Made by a program: the position numbers and the translations under genes. From assembly GCF_000719095.1 (NCBI RefSeq), contig NZ_JOEH01000002.1:186001-250000 (forward strand): a DNA stretch of 64,000 bases, given 5' to 3'. Under the pieces are notes generated by a model. It was not told the DNA's origin. It did no database searches and was given only the letters and a program-made list of their open reading frames with translations. Of this stretch, positions 32,981-41,734 are shown in pieces. The stretch's first letter is position 1, and every line of letters begins with the position of its first letter. The stretch is from Streptacidiphilus jeojiense (GTDB lineage: Bacteria > Actinomycetota > Actinomycetes > Streptomycetales > Streptomycetaceae).

Positions 32981-33050
32981 TGCGGGCGTCGGGCTCGTGC
33001 TGCGCACCAGTGCAGGCCTCCGGGTTCCCCGGGCGCTTCCACTGCCTCCC
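32967..33050 (+). promoter_or_regulatory. Expression platform of the FMN riboswitch
   Basis: GGGAGGCAGTG (32967-32977), the end of the aptamer including part of P1, is perfectly complementary to CACTGCCTCCC (33040-33050). GTGCGC (32975-32980) can also pair with GCGCAC (33002-33007). These pairings and P1 cannot all form at once, so FMN binding would switch between them. Whether the outcome is terminator formation or ribosome-site access is not visible. Confidence 0.65.
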
Positions 33051-33136
33051 GCGCCGCCCCTGCCCGTTGCTTTTCGCCCGCAATTCTCTCCCTCAGTGCC
33101 CCCGGAGCCCGCGCCAGACAGCGCGAGGAGGACCCG

Positions 33137-33232
33137 GTGGGCATTTTTGATGTCGGAACAGAAGCTGTTGATCAGCTGTTCTCCGTGGACGTCCGCGCGC
33201 TGCGCCTGCCGGTCCGTGTCGAGGAGAGCTGA
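33137..33232 (+). CDS. Possible 31-residue leader peptide of the rib operon
   Basis: A short frame starting GTG at 33137 with an excellent GAGGAGG five bases upstream and ending one base before the ribE ATG. The product is 31 residues: MGIFDVGTEAVDQLF at the start and PVRVEES at the end. It lies between the FMN expression platform and ribE, so translation of ribE may depend on it. I do not recognise the peptide. It may instead be just the upstream ribosome entry region of ribE. Confidence 0.45.
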   Translation: MGIFDVGTEAVDQLFSVDVRALRLPVRVEES

Positions 33233-33233
33233 A

Positions 33234-33887
33234 ATGTTCACGGGAATCATCGAAGAGCTGGGTGAGGTCCTCTCGGTCGAGGACCTGGGGGACTCCTCGC
33301 GCATTCGCCTGCGCGGTCCGGTGACCACCCAGGACGCCCGCGAGGGCCAGTCCATCGCGGTCAACGGCGTCTGCCTCACCGTGCTCGACACCGACGCCCA
33401 ACTCGCTTCCGTACCGGGTGAGTTCAGCGCCGACGTGATGGCCGAGACGCTGCACAGGTCCAGCCTGGGGGCGCTGGCGCCCGGCTCCCGGGTGAACCTG
33501 GAGCGGGCCATGGCGCTGGGCGCCCGGCTGGGCGGCCACCTGGTCCAGGGCCATGTGGACGGCACCGCGGTGCTGCTCTCCCGCAGCCCCGGCGAGCTCG
33601 GCGCGGACGGCGGCCCGCAGTGGGAGGTGCTGCGCTTCAGCCTCCCCGCCGCGCTCTCCCGCTACCTGGTGGACAAGGGTTCGATCACCGTGGACGGGGT
33701 CAGCCTGACCGTGGTCGAGGCCGCCGCCGACAGCTTCACCGTCAGCCTGATCCCGGCCACGCTCAGCCACACCACGCTGGGGGCCAAGCAGATCGGCGAG
33801 ACGGTCAACCTGGAGGTGGACGTCCTCGCCAAGTACGTGGAGCGACTGCTGGGCGACCGGGTCGCGCCGCAGGGTGACCCCGCATGA
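33234..33887 (+). CDS. ribE: Riboflavin synthase alpha chain
   Basis: A 217-residue enzyme that dismutates two 6,7-dimethyl-8-ribityllumazines to riboflavin and the pyrimidinedione. Two homologous barrels show: [12 protein letters not shown] with VNGVCLTV, then [11 protein letters not shown] and [11 protein letters not shown]. The end [14 protein letters not shown] is typical. ATG 33234 has GGAGAGCTGAA upstream. It overlaps ribM by ATGA and is the first enzyme gene behind the FMN riboswitch. Confidence 0.95.
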   Translation: MFTGIIEELGEVLSVEDLGDSSRIRLRGPVTTQDAREGQSIAVNGVCLTVLDTDAQLASVPGEFSADVMAETLHRSSLGALAPGSRVNLERAMALGARLGGHLVQGHVDGTAVLLSRSPGELGADGGPQWEVLRFSLPAALSRYLVDKGSITVDGVSLTVVEAAADSFTVSLIPATLSHTTLGAKQIGETVNLEVDVLAKYVERLLGDRVAPQGDPA

Positions 33888-34537
33888 GCAGCCTGGTCGA
33901 CGATCTCAACAGCCAGGCGTTCGTGGTGTTCGGCGAGCACATCAAGTGGTCCGACATGATCGGCAACCTGCTGGGCCTGGGCGCGCTGGCACTGGGCTGG
34001 CGCCGCTCGGTGCTGAGCTGGCCGGTGCAGCTGCTGTCCGGTCTGGTGCTGGTCGCCGCCTACGCCTCGGCGCACCTCAGCGGCGGCGTCGGCAAGCAGG
34101 TGGTGGTCATCGTGGTGTCGCTGTGGGGCTGGCTGCAGTGGCAGCGCGGCCGCCGCGACCACGGCGAACTGGTGATCCGCTTCGCGACCTGGACCGAGCG
34201 GGCCTGGCTGGTGGTCGGCACCGCCGTCGGCACCGTCGGCGTGGCGCTGCTGTTCCAGGCCTACAACCTGTCCTGGGCGCCCTGGCAGGACGCCTACCTG
34301 TTCACCGGCACCCTGGCGGCGATGGTCGCCCAGGGCCGGGGCTGGGTGGAGTTCTGGTTCGCCTGGCTGGCCGTCGACCTGGTCGGGGTGCCGCTGGCCT
34401 TCAACAGCGGACTGGCCTTCTCGGGCCTGATCTACATCGTCTACTTCGTCCTGGTGATCGCCGGGATGCGGTCCTGGTGGCTGCGCACCCGTACGCCGCA
34501 GCCGGGAACCCCGGTCCTGGAAGGGGCAACAGCATGA
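33884..34537 (+). CDS. ribM: Riboflavin transporter (RibM, PnuC-like)
   Basis: A 217-residue membrane protein with about six to seven helices and the PnuC/RibM fold. Visible are [36 protein letters not shown] and [20 protein letters not shown] with [16 protein letters not shown]. RibM of Corynebacterium and of a riboflavin-analogue-producing Streptomyces imports riboflavin. Its position between ribE and ribBA, with ATGA overlaps at both ends, and riboswitch control support that role. No experimental link exists for this copy. Confidence 0.88.
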   Translation: MSSLVDDLNSQAFVVFGEHIKWSDMIGNLLGLGALALGWRRSVLSWPVQLLSGLVLVAAYASAHLSGGVGKQVVVIVVSLWGWLQWQRGRRDHGELVIRFATWTERAWLVVGTAVGTVGVALLFQAYNLSWAPWQDAYLFTGTLAAMVAQGRGWVEFWFAWLAVDLVGVPLAFNSGLAFSGLIYIVYFVLVIAGMRSWWLRTRTPQPGTPVLEGATA

Positions 34538-35811
34538 GCGGCACCACCGAACTGACGCTCTACCACGGCGAGCTCTACGAAGACCTCACCCTGGACTCGG
34601 TCGAGTTCGCCATCAAGGAGATCGCCGCCGGCCGCCCGGTCGTGGTCGTCGACGACGAGGACCGCGAGAACGAGGGCGACATCGTCTTCGCGGCCGGCGC
34701 CGCCACCCCCGAGGTGATGGCCTTCACCGTCCGCTACAGCTCCGGCGTGGTGTGCGTGCCGATGACCGGCGACGAGCTGGACCGGCTGCACCTGCCCCCG
34801 ATGACCGCCGTCAACGAGGACCGCAAGGGCACCGCCTACGCCGTCTCGGTGGACGCCAGGGACGGGGTCAGCACCGGCATCTCCGCCGCCGACCGGGCCC
34901 GTACCGTGCGGCTGCTGGCCACCGCCGGCACCCAGCCCGGCGACCTGACCCGGCCCGGCCACGTCTTCCCGCTGCGCGCCAGGGACGGCGGGGTACTGGA
35001 GCGGCCCGGCCACACCGAGGCCGCCGTCGACCTGGCCCGGCTGGCCGGGCTGGCGCCCGCCGGGGCCATCGCCGAGGTGGTCAACGACGACGGCACCATG
35101 GCCCGGCTGCCCGACCTGGTGCCCTTCGCCCGCCGGCACGGCCTGGCGATCATCTCCATCGAGGACCTGATCGCCTACCGGCGCCGGACCGAGCGCTCGG
35201 TCACCCGCGACTCGGTCACCGCCCTGCCCACCGCCCACGGCCCCTTCACCGCGCTCGGCTACCGCAGCGAGCCGGACGGCATCGAGCACATCGCCCTGGT
35301 GGCCGGCGGCCTGGGCGGTGACGGGCGGCTCGCCGACGGCGAGGACGTACTGGTCCGGGTCCACTCCGAGTGCCTGACCGGGGACGTCTTCGGCTCGCAG
35401 CGCTGCGACTGCGGCCCGCAGCTGAACGCCGCGCTGGACCGGATAAGCGCCGAGGGCCGCGGTGTGCTGATCTACCTGCGCGGCCACGAGGGACGCGGCA
35501 TCGGGCTGCTGCCCAAGCTGCGCGCCTACCAGCTCCAGGAGGCCGGACGGGACACCGTCGACGCCAACCTGGACCTGGGCCTGCCGGCGGACGCCCGCGA
35601 CTACGAGGCCGCCGCGCGGATGCTGGAGGACCTGGGGGTGAAGTCGCTGCGGCTGCTCACCAACAACCCGGAGAAGCACACCGCGCTGGAGCGCTTCGGA
35701 CTGGTCGTCAGCGGTCGCGAGGCCGTCGCGGTCCAGGCCGGCGAGCACAACCTGCGGTACCTGACCACCAAGCGCGACCGGATGGGGCACGAGCTGCCCT
35801 GGCTCGCGTAA
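34534..35811 (+). CDS. ribBA: Bifunctional DHBP synthase / GTP cyclohydrolase II
   Basis: A 425-residue fusion. Residues 1-215 are 3,4-dihydroxy-2-butanone-4-phosphate synthase, with the acidic loop [10 protein letters not shown] (40-49), [15 protein letters not shown] and HTEAAVDL, and [11 protein letters not shown]. Residues about 220-425 are GTP cyclohydrolase II: zinc ligands C280, C291 and C293 in [17 protein letters not shown], and the catalytic [10 protein letters not shown]. Both active sites look intact. Together they supply both substrates for lumazine synthase. ATG overlaps the ribM stop (ATGA). Confidence 0.95.
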   Translation: MSGTTELTLYHGELYEDLTLDSVEFAIKEIAAGRPVVVVDDEDRENEGDIVFAAGAATPEVMAFTVRYSSGVVCVPMTGDELDRLHLPPMTAVNEDRKGTAYAVSVDARDGVSTGISAADRARTVRLLATAGTQPGDLTRPGHVFPLRARDGGVLERPGHTEAAVDLARLAGLAPAGAIAEVVNDDGTMARLPDLVPFARRHGLAIISIEDLIAYRRRTERSVTRDSVTALPTAHGPFTALGYRSEPDGIEHIALVAGGLGGDGRLADGEDVLVRVHSECLTGDVFGSQRCDCGPQLNAALDRISAEGRGVLIYLRGHEGRGIGLLPKLRAYQLQEAGRDTVDANLDLGLPADARDYEAAARMLEDLGVKSLRLLTNNPEKHTALERFGLVVSGREAVAVQAGEHNLRYLTTKRDRMGHELPWLA

Positions 35812-35850
35812 CCCGCACCACCGGAACACCGACAGAGGAGAACCAGGAAG

Positions 35851-36336
35851 ATGAGCGGCGAGGGCGCACCCGTACTGAGCGTGCAGGACTGCCGGGGGCT
35901 GCGGGTCGCGGTGATCGCGTCGCTGTGGCACGAGAAGGTCATGGACGGCCTGATCGACGGCGCGCAGCGGGCCCTGAAGGAGTACGGGGTCGAGGAGCCG
36001 GAGCTGTTCCGGGTCCCGGGCAGCTTCGAGCTGCCGGTGGTGGCCAGGGGCCTGGCGGCGCGCGGCTTCAACGCCGTGGTCGCCCTCGGCGTCGTCATCA
36101 GGGGCGGTACCCCCCACTTCGACTATGTGTGCGAGGCGGCGACCATGGGGCTCACCCAGGTCTCCGTCGACACCGGCGTCCCCATCGGCTTCGGCCTGCT
36201 GACCTGCGACGACGAGCAGCAGGCGGTGGACCGCGCCGGGCTGCCCGGCTCCAAGGAGGACAAGGGCTTCGAGGCCACCAGCGCGGCGCTGTCCACGGCG
36301 GTGCTGCTGCGGCAGATCGCGACCATCAAGCACTGA
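35851..36336 (+). CDS. ribH: 6,7-Dimethyl-8-ribityllumazine synthase
   Basis: A 161-residue enzyme that condenses the DHBP-derived butanone phosphate with the ribityl pyrimidine. Family motifs are [20 protein letters not shown], the [15 protein letters not shown] strand, [20 protein letters not shown] (with the catalytic histidine in TPHF) and [19 protein letters not shown]. It assembles to icosahedral or pentameric shells in the family. GAGGAGAACCAGGAAG precedes the ATG. It is 39 bases after ribBA and is the last gene of the rib set. Confidence 0.95.
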   Translation: MSGEGAPVLSVQDCRGLRVAVIASLWHEKVMDGLIDGAQRALKEYGVEEPELFRVPGSFELPVVARGLAARGFNAVVALGVVIRGGTPHFDYVCEAATMGLTQVSVDTGVPIGFGLLTCDDEQQAVDRAGLPGSKEDKGFEATSAALSTAVLLRQIATIKH

Positions 36337-36354
36337 ATTGTTCACGTGGGGGTG

Positions 36355-36371
36355 CGGGGGGTCGCCCCCCG
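36355..36371 (+). terminator. Short GC hairpin after ribH
   Basis: CGGGGGG (36355-36361) pairs with CCCCCCG (36365-36371) across a 3-base loop, 19 bases after the ribH stop. It may end or reduce rib operon transcription before hisE. It lacks a T-run. Confidence 0.5.
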
Positions 36372-36457
36372 AAAGATTGGAGTACCCGGGGTTGGCCGTC
36401 CGTTCCCTGGGACGGCGACGCGGACCGGTCGGCCGACCCCGTAGGGTGGGAGCCATC

Positions 36458-36727
36458 ATGGCGCAGAAGACATTCGAGGAGCTCTTCACCGAGCTCCAGC
36501 AGAAGGCCGTATCCGGCGAGCCGGGCTCGCGTACCGCGGAGCTGGTGGGCCTGGGCGTGCACGCGATCGGCAAGAAGGTGGTCGAAGAGGCCGCCGAGGT
36601 GTGGATGGCGGCCGAGCACGAGTCCGACGAGCGGACCGCTGAGGAGATCTCCCAGCTGCTCTACCACCTCCAGGTGATGATGGTCGCCCGCGGCCTCACC
36701 CTGCAGGACGTCTACGCCCATCTGTAA
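36458..36727 (+). CDS. hisE: Phosphoribosyl-ATP pyrophosphatase
   Basis: An 89-residue MazG-like enzyme for the second step of histidine synthesis, converting PR-ATP to PR-AMP plus pyrophosphate. Family text: [20 protein letters not shown], then [20 protein letters not shown] (the KxxEEA..E acidic metal-binding helix) and the [20 protein letters not shown] stretch. The ATG has GGTGGGAG six to seven bases upstream. A strong hairpin separates it from hisG, which makes step one product. Confidence 0.93.
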   Translation: MAQKTFEELFTELQQKAVSGEPGSRTAELVGLGVHAIGKKVVEEAAEVWMAAEHESDERTAEEISQLLYHLQVMMVARGLTLQDVYAHL

Positions 36728-36748
36728 CCCCCGCCCTTGAGCAGTACG

Positions 36749-36784
36749 GGAGCGGGGCACCGAGCACATCCGGTGCCCCGCTCC
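36749..36784 (+). terminator. Hairpin terminator between hisE and hisG
   Basis: GGAGCGGGGCACCG (36749-36762) and CGGTGCCCCGCTCC (36771-36784) form a perfect 14-base stem with an 8-base loop, followed by a short TTT. It begins 21 bases after the hisE stop. It would end the transcript or act as an attenuator before hisG. Confidence 0.8.
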
Positions 36785-36853
36785 TTTCATGTCCGCATCC
36801 AGAACCGCATCCCGAACCGCATCCACTGATCCGATCCGAAAGGCACCGTTCCC

Positions 36854-37702
36854 ATGCTGCGTATCGCCGTTCCCAACAAGGGGTCCCTCTCCGAGCCGGC
36901 GTCCGCGATGCTGCATGAGGCGGGCTACCGGCAGCGCAAGGACTCCAAGGAGCTCGTCCTCGTCGACCCGGAGAACCAGGTCGAGTTCTTCTTCCTGCGC
37001 CCCCGCGACATCGCCATCTACGTCGGCTCGGGCCGCCTCGACATCGGCATCACCGGCCGCGACCTGCTGCTGGACTCCGGCGCCGACGCCGAGGAGGTGC
37101 TGGCGCTGGGCTTCGCCGGGTCCACCTTCCGCTTCGCCGGTCCGGCCGGGGTGGCCACCGGCGTCAAGGACCTGGAGGGCCGCCGGATCGCCACCTCCTA
37201 CACCGGCCTGGTCGCCCAGCACCTCGCCGACAACGGGGTCACCCCCGGCGCCCTCACCAAGCTGGACGGCGCGGTGGAGACCGCGGTGCAGCTCGGCGTC
37301 GCCGATGTGATCGCCGACGTGGTGGAGACCGGCACCAGCCTGCGCAACGCCGGGATGGAGGTCTTCGGCGAGCCGATCCTGGTCTCCGACGCGGTGGTGA
37401 TCCGTCCCACCGACGCCGGTGACGACCCCCGCGCCGACCAGTTCCTGCGGCGTCTGCAGGGTGTGCTGGTGGCCCGTCGGTACGTGATGATGGACTACGA
37501 CATCCGTGCCGAGCGCGTCGCGGAGGCGGTCGCGCTCACCCCCGGCCTGGAGTCGCCCACGGTCTCGCCGCTGCACAGCGAGGGCTGGGTCGCCGTGCGG
37601 TCGATGGTGCTCCGCAAGGAGGCTCAGCGCATCATGGACGACCTGTGGGCCATCGGTGCCCGCGCCATCCTGGTCACCAACATCCACGCCTGCCGGCTCT
37701 AG
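36854..37702 (+). CDS. hisG: ATP phosphoribosyltransferase
   Basis: A 282-residue long-form HisG, which joins ATP to PRPP in the first committed step of histidine synthesis. Motifs are LRIAVPNKGSLSEPASAML, the DIAIYVGSGRLDIGITGRDL block and ADVIADVVETGTSLRNAGME, which binds PRPP. The last 75 residues (VARRYVMMDYDIRAERVAEA, then SPTVSPLHSEGWVAVRSMV) are the regulatory ACT-like domain that senses histidine. GAAAGG precedes the ATG. The leader contains three GAACCGCATCC-type repeats (about 36792-36826). Confidence 0.95.
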   Translation: MLRIAVPNKGSLSEPASAMLHEAGYRQRKDSKELVLVDPENQVEFFFLRPRDIAIYVGSGRLDIGITGRDLLLDSGADAEEVLALGFAGSTFRFAGPAGVATGVKDLEGRRIATSYTGLVAQHLADNGVTPGALTKLDGAVETAVQLGVADVIADVVETGTSLRNAGMEVFGEPILVSDAVVIRPTDAGDDPRADQFLRRLQGVLVARRYVMMDYDIRAERVAEAVALTPGLESPTVSPLHSEGWVAVRSMVLRKEAQRIMDDLWAIGARAILVTNIHACRL

Positions 37703-37739
37703 TCCCCGAGCCCCACCCAGCCGCATCCAGGGGGTCCGC

Positions 37740-38213
37740 ATGACCGCCCACCCCAGCCGCACCCTGGCGATCCCGCCCCGACTGCCCACGGTCTGGCGGC
37801 CGGTGCTCACCCGCGTGGTGCTGCTGGGGCTGGCGGTGCTGAGCCTGGGCTTCTTCTGCACCGTCGCCGCGCTCGGCCCGGACGACTGGCACCGCCACGA
37901 CCGGGTCGGGATCGCGGTGTGCGGACTGCTGTTCGCGCTGGTGCTCGTGGTGCTGGCGCGTCCGGCGGCGCGGGCGGACCCGCAGGGGCTCACCGTGGTG
38001 AACTTCGTCCGCAGGCGCCGGCTCGACTGGGCCGAGATCCTGGGCGTCAACCTGCGCCGCGGCGACCCGTGGGTGCTGCTCGACCTCTCCGACGGCAGCA
38101 CCCTGGCGGTGGTGGCGATCCAGCCGGGCTCCGGGCTGCGGCAGGCCGTGCGGGCGGCCCGGGAGCTGCGGGCCTGCGTCGACCTCTACGGCACCGCACG
38201 CCGCGTCGAATAG
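37740..38213 (+). CDS. Small PH-domain (bPH_6-type) membrane protein
   Basis: A 157-residue protein with two N-terminal membrane helices (VLTRVVLLGLAVLSLGFFCTVAA and GIAVCGLLFALVLVVLARPAA, each partly shown) and a cytoplasmic bacterial PH-like domain: DPQGLTVVNFVRRRRLDWAE, then WVLLDLSDGSTLAVVAIQPG. This fits the family of small actinobacterial PH proteins found directly after hisG. Function is unknown. The start ATG 37740 has CAGGGGGT just upstream, 37 bases after hisG, so it is likely cotranscribed. Confidence 0.8.
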   Translation: MTAHPSRTLAIPPRLPTVWRPVLTRVVLLGLAVLSLGFFCTVAALGPDDWHRHDRVGIAVCGLLFALVLVVLARPAARADPQGLTVVNFVRRRRLDWAEILGVNLRRGDPWVLLDLSDGSTLAVVAIQPGSGLRQAVRAARELRACVDLYGTARRVE

Positions 38214-38347
38214 GTGACCGCCGCCCGATCGGGCATCCTTGACGGACATCATGTGACCGCTCGCGAGCCTGGAGACGATAGCTCCCCGATGGAACCTCCC
38301 AGTACGTACGCCCCGACGGCCGTTGACCACCGAAGGGGCGCAACGCT

Positions 38348-39694
38348 GTGACCTCCGCCTGGCTGCTGCTGGGCGTGGCCCTGCTGCTGATCCTCGCCAA
38401 CGGCCTCTTCGTAGCCGCCGAGTTCGCCCTGGTCACCGTGGACCGCGGGGAGGTCGCCCGGGCCGCCGCCGGCGGCGACCGCAGGGCGCGAGGCGTGCAG
38501 CGCTCGCTGCGCACCCTCTCCTTCGAGCTGTCCGGCGCCCAGCTCGGCATCACCGTCACCTCGCTGCTGGTCGGCATGCTCGCCAACCCGTCGCTGGCGA
38601 AGCTGCTCAACGGTCCGCTGACCTCGATCGGCCTGCCCGGCGGAGCGGTCCACCCGACCGCCGTGGTAGTCGGCATGCTGCTGGCCACAGTGGTGCAGAT
38701 GGTGGTCGGCGAGCTGGTCCCCAAGAACTGGGCCATCTCCCGTCCGGTGCAGGTCGCCCGGGCCGTGGCCGGACCGCAGCGGCTGTTCTCCACCGTCTGC
38801 CGCCCCGTCATCCTGCTGCTCAACGGCGCCGCCAACCGCCTGGTCCGGGCGCTTGGCATGGAGCCGGCCGAGGAGCTGGCCTCCGCCCGCAGCGCCGAGG
38901 AGCTGGTGGCACTGGCCCGCCACTCCGCCAGCGAGGGCGCCCTGGAGGAGGACACCGCCGACCTGTTCGTGCGCACCCTGGGCCTGGGCGAGCTGACCGC
39001 CGAGAGCGTGATGACCCCCCGGGTCGACGTCGCCGCGCTGCAGGAGTCGGCCACCGCCGCCGACGTGCTCAACCTCACCAGGGTCACCGGGCAGTCCCGC
39101 TTCCCGGTGTACCAGCACAGCATCGACGAGGTCACCGGCATCGTCACGCTCAAGGACGCCCTGGCCGTCCCGGCCGAACGGCGCCCGGACACCACGGTGG
39201 CCGTGCTGATGTCGGACCCGCTGCTGGTCCCGGAGACGCTGCCGGCCGAGCGGCTGCTGGAACTGCTGCGCCGGCAGCACCCGATGGCGGTGGTGGTCGA
39301 CGAGTACGGCGGCACCGCCGGGGTGGCCACCCTGGAGGACGTGGTCGAGGAGATGGTCGGCGAGGTGCTGGACGAGCACGACACCGGCGAGCACCCGGAG
39401 CTGCGCCCGCTGCCGCCGGTGGACGGGCACCCGGCCTGGGAGGTCGACGGCCGCTGCCGGGTGGACCAGCTGGAGGCGATCGGCCTGGACGCCCCCGACG
39501 GCCCCTACGAGACCATCGCCGGGCTGGTCGCCGACCTGCTCGGGCGGCTCCCGGAGCGGGGCGACAGCGCGGAGCTGCCGGGCTGGCGGCTGACCGTGCT
39601 GGGCATGGACCGGCACCGGACCGAGGCGGTGCTGCTGGTGCGCACCGGCGACGGCGGCGAGTGGACCGGCCGCAGGCGGGAGGAGCAGCGATGA
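38348..39694 (+). CDS. CNNM/CorC (hemolysin C-like) transporter, first of pair
   Basis: A 448-residue protein. An N-terminal DUF21/CNNM membrane domain (AWLLLGVALLLILANGLFVA, then AQLGITVTSLLVGMLANPSL and VVQMVVGELVPKNWAISRPV) is followed by paired CBS domains (ESVMTPRVDVAALQES, and VVVDEYGGTAGVATLEDVVE) and a CorC_HlyC transporter-associated domain to the end. The family moves Mg2+ or related divalent ions. GTG 38348 is the start, and its stop overlaps the second CNNM gene by ATGA. The long leader upstream contains a hairpin. Confidence 0.9.
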   Translation: MTSAWLLLGVALLLILANGLFVAAEFALVTVDRGEVARAAAGGDRRARGVQRSLRTLSFELSGAQLGITVTSLLVGMLANPSLAKLLNGPLTSIGLPGGAVHPTAVVVGMLLATVVQMVVGELVPKNWAISRPVQVARAVAGPQRLFSTVCRPVILLLNGAANRLVRALGMEPAEELASARSAEELVALARHSASEGALEEDTADLFVRTLGLGELTAESVMTPRVDVAALQESATAADVLNLTRVTGQSRFPVYQHSIDEVTGIVTLKDALAVPAERRPDTTVAVLMSDPLLVPETLPAERLLELLRRQHPMAVVVDEYGGTAGVATLEDVVEEMVGEVLDEHDTGEHPELRPLPPVDGHPAWEVDGRCRVDQLEAIGLDAPDGPYETIAGLVADLLGRLPERGDSAELPGWRLTVLGMDRHRTEAVLLVRTGDGGEWTGRRREEQR

Positions 39695-40710
39695 GCGCGG
39701 TACTGCAGATCGGCTTCTCGGTGCTGCTGCTGCTCGGCAACGCCTTCTTCGTCGGCGCCGAGTTCGCCCTGGTGTCGGTGCGCCGCAGCCAGGTCCAGCC
39801 GCTGGCCGAGGCCGGCGACCGCCGGGCCCGTACCGTGGTGCACGCGCTGGAGCACGTCTCGGCGATGATGGCCGCCGCCCAACTCGGCATCACCGTCTGC
39901 TCGCTGCTGCTGGGTGCGCTGGCCGAACCGGTGATCGCCCATCTGCTGGAGGGGCCGTTCCACGTGCTCGGCGTGCCGACGGAGCTGACGCATCCGCTGG
40001 CCTACGTCATCGCCCTGGCCGTGGTGGTGTTCCTGCACATGGTGGTGGGCGAGATGGTGCCCAAGAACATCGCCCTGGCCGGCCCCGAGCGGGCCGCGCT
40101 GTGGCTGGGGCCGCCGCTGGCGGGACTGGCCCGGGTGCTGGGTCCGGTGATCCGCTTCCTGAACGCCTTCGCCAACCTGCTGCTGCGGCTGCTCGGTGTG
40201 GAGATCAGGGACGAGGTGGAGTCGACCTTCACCAGTGAGCAACTGGCCCACCTGCTGCAGGACTCGCGCGAGGCCGGGCTGCTCGGCAGCACCGCGCAGG
40301 AGCGCCTGGAGGACGCCCTGGAACTGGGCCGGAGGCCGGTCAGCGAGGTGCTGATGGCGCCGGACCGGCTGGTCAGCGTGGACACCTCGGTCACCGCCCG
40401 GCAGATGGAGGAGCTGGCGGTGCGCACCGGCTTCTCCCGCTTCCCGGTGGTCGGCGGCAACGGCGCCTTCCTGGGCTACCTGCACGTCAAGGACGTGCTG
40501 GAGCTGGAGGACCGGGAGGCCCCGGTCCCGCAGGAGCTGTGGCGCCGGTTGATCACCCTGCCTGAGAGCACTCCGCTGGACGACGCCCTGGCCGCGATGC
40601 GCCGGGCCACCTCGCACCTGGCCGGCGTGGTCGGCCGGGACGGGCTGCCGCTGGGCCTGGTGACCATGGAGGACGTGCTGGAGGAACTGGTCGGCGAGGT
40701 CCGGGTCTGA
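39691..40710 (+). CDS. CNNM/CorC (hemolysin C-like) transporter, second of pair
   Basis: A 339-residue paralogue of the preceding protein: CNNM membrane domain (LLLLGNAFFVGAEFALVSVR, AQLGITVCSLLLGALAEPVI and FLHMVVGEMVPKNIALAGPE) and a CBS pair (SEVLMAPDRLVSVDTSVT, then GLPLGLVTMEDVLEELVGEV). It lacks the C-terminal CorC_HlyC domain, ending just after the second CBS domain. The ATGA overlap means the two proteins are made together and may form a heteromeric Mg2+ transporter. AGGAGCAGCG precedes the start. Confidence 0.9.
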   Translation: MSAVLQIGFSVLLLLGNAFFVGAEFALVSVRRSQVQPLAEAGDRRARTVVHALEHVSAMMAAAQLGITVCSLLLGALAEPVIAHLLEGPFHVLGVPTELTHPLAYVIALAVVVFLHMVVGEMVPKNIALAGPERAALWLGPPLAGLARVLGPVIRFLNAFANLLLRLLGVEIRDEVESTFTSEQLAHLLQDSREAGLLGSTAQERLEDALELGRRPVSEVLMAPDRLVSVDTSVTARQMEELAVRTGFSRFPVVGGNGAFLGYLHVKDVLELEDREAPVPQELWRRLITLPESTPLDDALAAMRRATSHLAGVVGRDGLPLGLVTMEDVLEELVGEVRV

Positions 40711-40807
40711 CGGTCGGGCCCAGCGGCTCGACCGGCGCTCGAATGTCCTATCCTCAGGCCCACAGCTGGTGGATGATCAGTTCATAGGAACGGGGGAGAG
40801 GAACGGT

Positions 40808-41734
40808 ATGAGCGATCGAAGACTGGAGGTCGACGGCGTCTCCAAGCGCTACGGGGACACCGTCGCGCTGAGCGGGATGACCTTCGAGGTGCGGGCCGGG
40901 GAGATCTTCGGCTTCGTCGGCAGCAACGGCGCCGGCAAGACCACGACCATGCGGATCGCACTGGGAGTGCTCGCGGCGGACGCGGGCGAGGTGCGCTGGG
41001 ACGGCGTCCCGGTGACCCTGGAGACCCGCAGCAGGATCGGCTACATGCCGGAGGAGCGCGGCCTCTACCCGCGCATGAAGGTCGGCGAGCAACTGCAGTA
41101 CCTGGCCAGGCTGCACGGCCTGACCAAGGCGGACGCGGTACGGGCCACCGCCGAGTGGACCGAGCGGCTGGGCGTGGCCGGGCGGATGGGCGACGAGGTG
41201 CAGAAGCTCAGCCTGGGCAACCAGCAGCGGGTGCAGCTCGCGGCGGCACTGGTGCACCACCCGGAGATCCTGGTCCTGGACGAGCCGTTCTCCGGGCTGG
41301 ACCCGGTCGCGGTGGACGTGATGAGCGAGGTGCTGCGGGAGAAGTGCGCCGACGGCGTCCCGGTCATCTTCTCCAGCCACCAGCTGGACCTGGTCGAGCG
41401 GATCTCCGACCGGGTCGGCATCGTCCGGGCCGGCTCCATGGTCGCTGTCGGCACCGTGGCCGAGCTGCGCGCCGGCGGCACCGAGGAACTGGTCGTGGAC
41501 GCCCCGCAGGCGCCGCCGGGCTGGGCGGACGGCCTGCCCGGCATCACCGTGGTCCGCCACGAGGGCGCCCGCACCGTGCTGACCCTCGGTCAGGACGCCG
41601 ACGACCAGGCGGTGCTGCGCGCCGCGATGGCCACCGGGCCGGTACGGGAGTTCGCCCGGCGGCTGCCGTCGCTGACCGAGCTGTTCCGGCACGTGGTCAG
41701 CGCCCAGGACAAGCCCGAGGAGGCGGCGGCATGA
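40808..41734 (+). CDS. ABC exporter ATP-binding protein (NatA/DrrA type)
   Basis: A 308-residue ATPase. Walker A is FVGSNGAGKTTTMRI (about residues 39-53), the signature is KLSLGNQQRVQLAAALVH, Walker B is ILVLDEPFSGLDP and the switch is VIFSSHQLDLVE. The signature LSLGNQQ (instead of LSGGQ) is characteristic of the NatA/YhaQ class. A C-terminal 75-residue domain with VLTLGQDADDQAV follows. GGGGGAGAGGAACGGT precedes ATG 40808. It overlaps the permease gene by ATGA. Exported substrate unknown, possibly sodium, antibiotic or lipid. Confidence 0.92.
   Translation: MSDRRLEVDGVSKRYGDTVALSGMTFEVRAGEIFGFVGSNGAGKTTTMRIALGVLAADAGEVRWDGVPVTLETRSRIGYMPEERGLYPRMKVGEQLQYLARLHGLTKADAVRATAEWTERLGVAGRMGDEVQKLSLGNQQRVQLAAALVHHPEILVLDEPFSGLDPVAVDVMSEVLREKCADGVPVIFSSHQLDLVERISDRVGIVRAGSMVAVGTVAELRAGGTEELVVDAPQAPPGWADGLPGITVVRHEGARTVLTLGQDADDQAVLRAAMATGPVREFARRLPSLTELFRHVVSAQDKPEEAAA

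Noticed and set aside
38214..38347. M-box or other metal riboswitch before the CNNM genes
   Set aside because: None of the conserved M-box core sequence is present; only a simple stem is visible.
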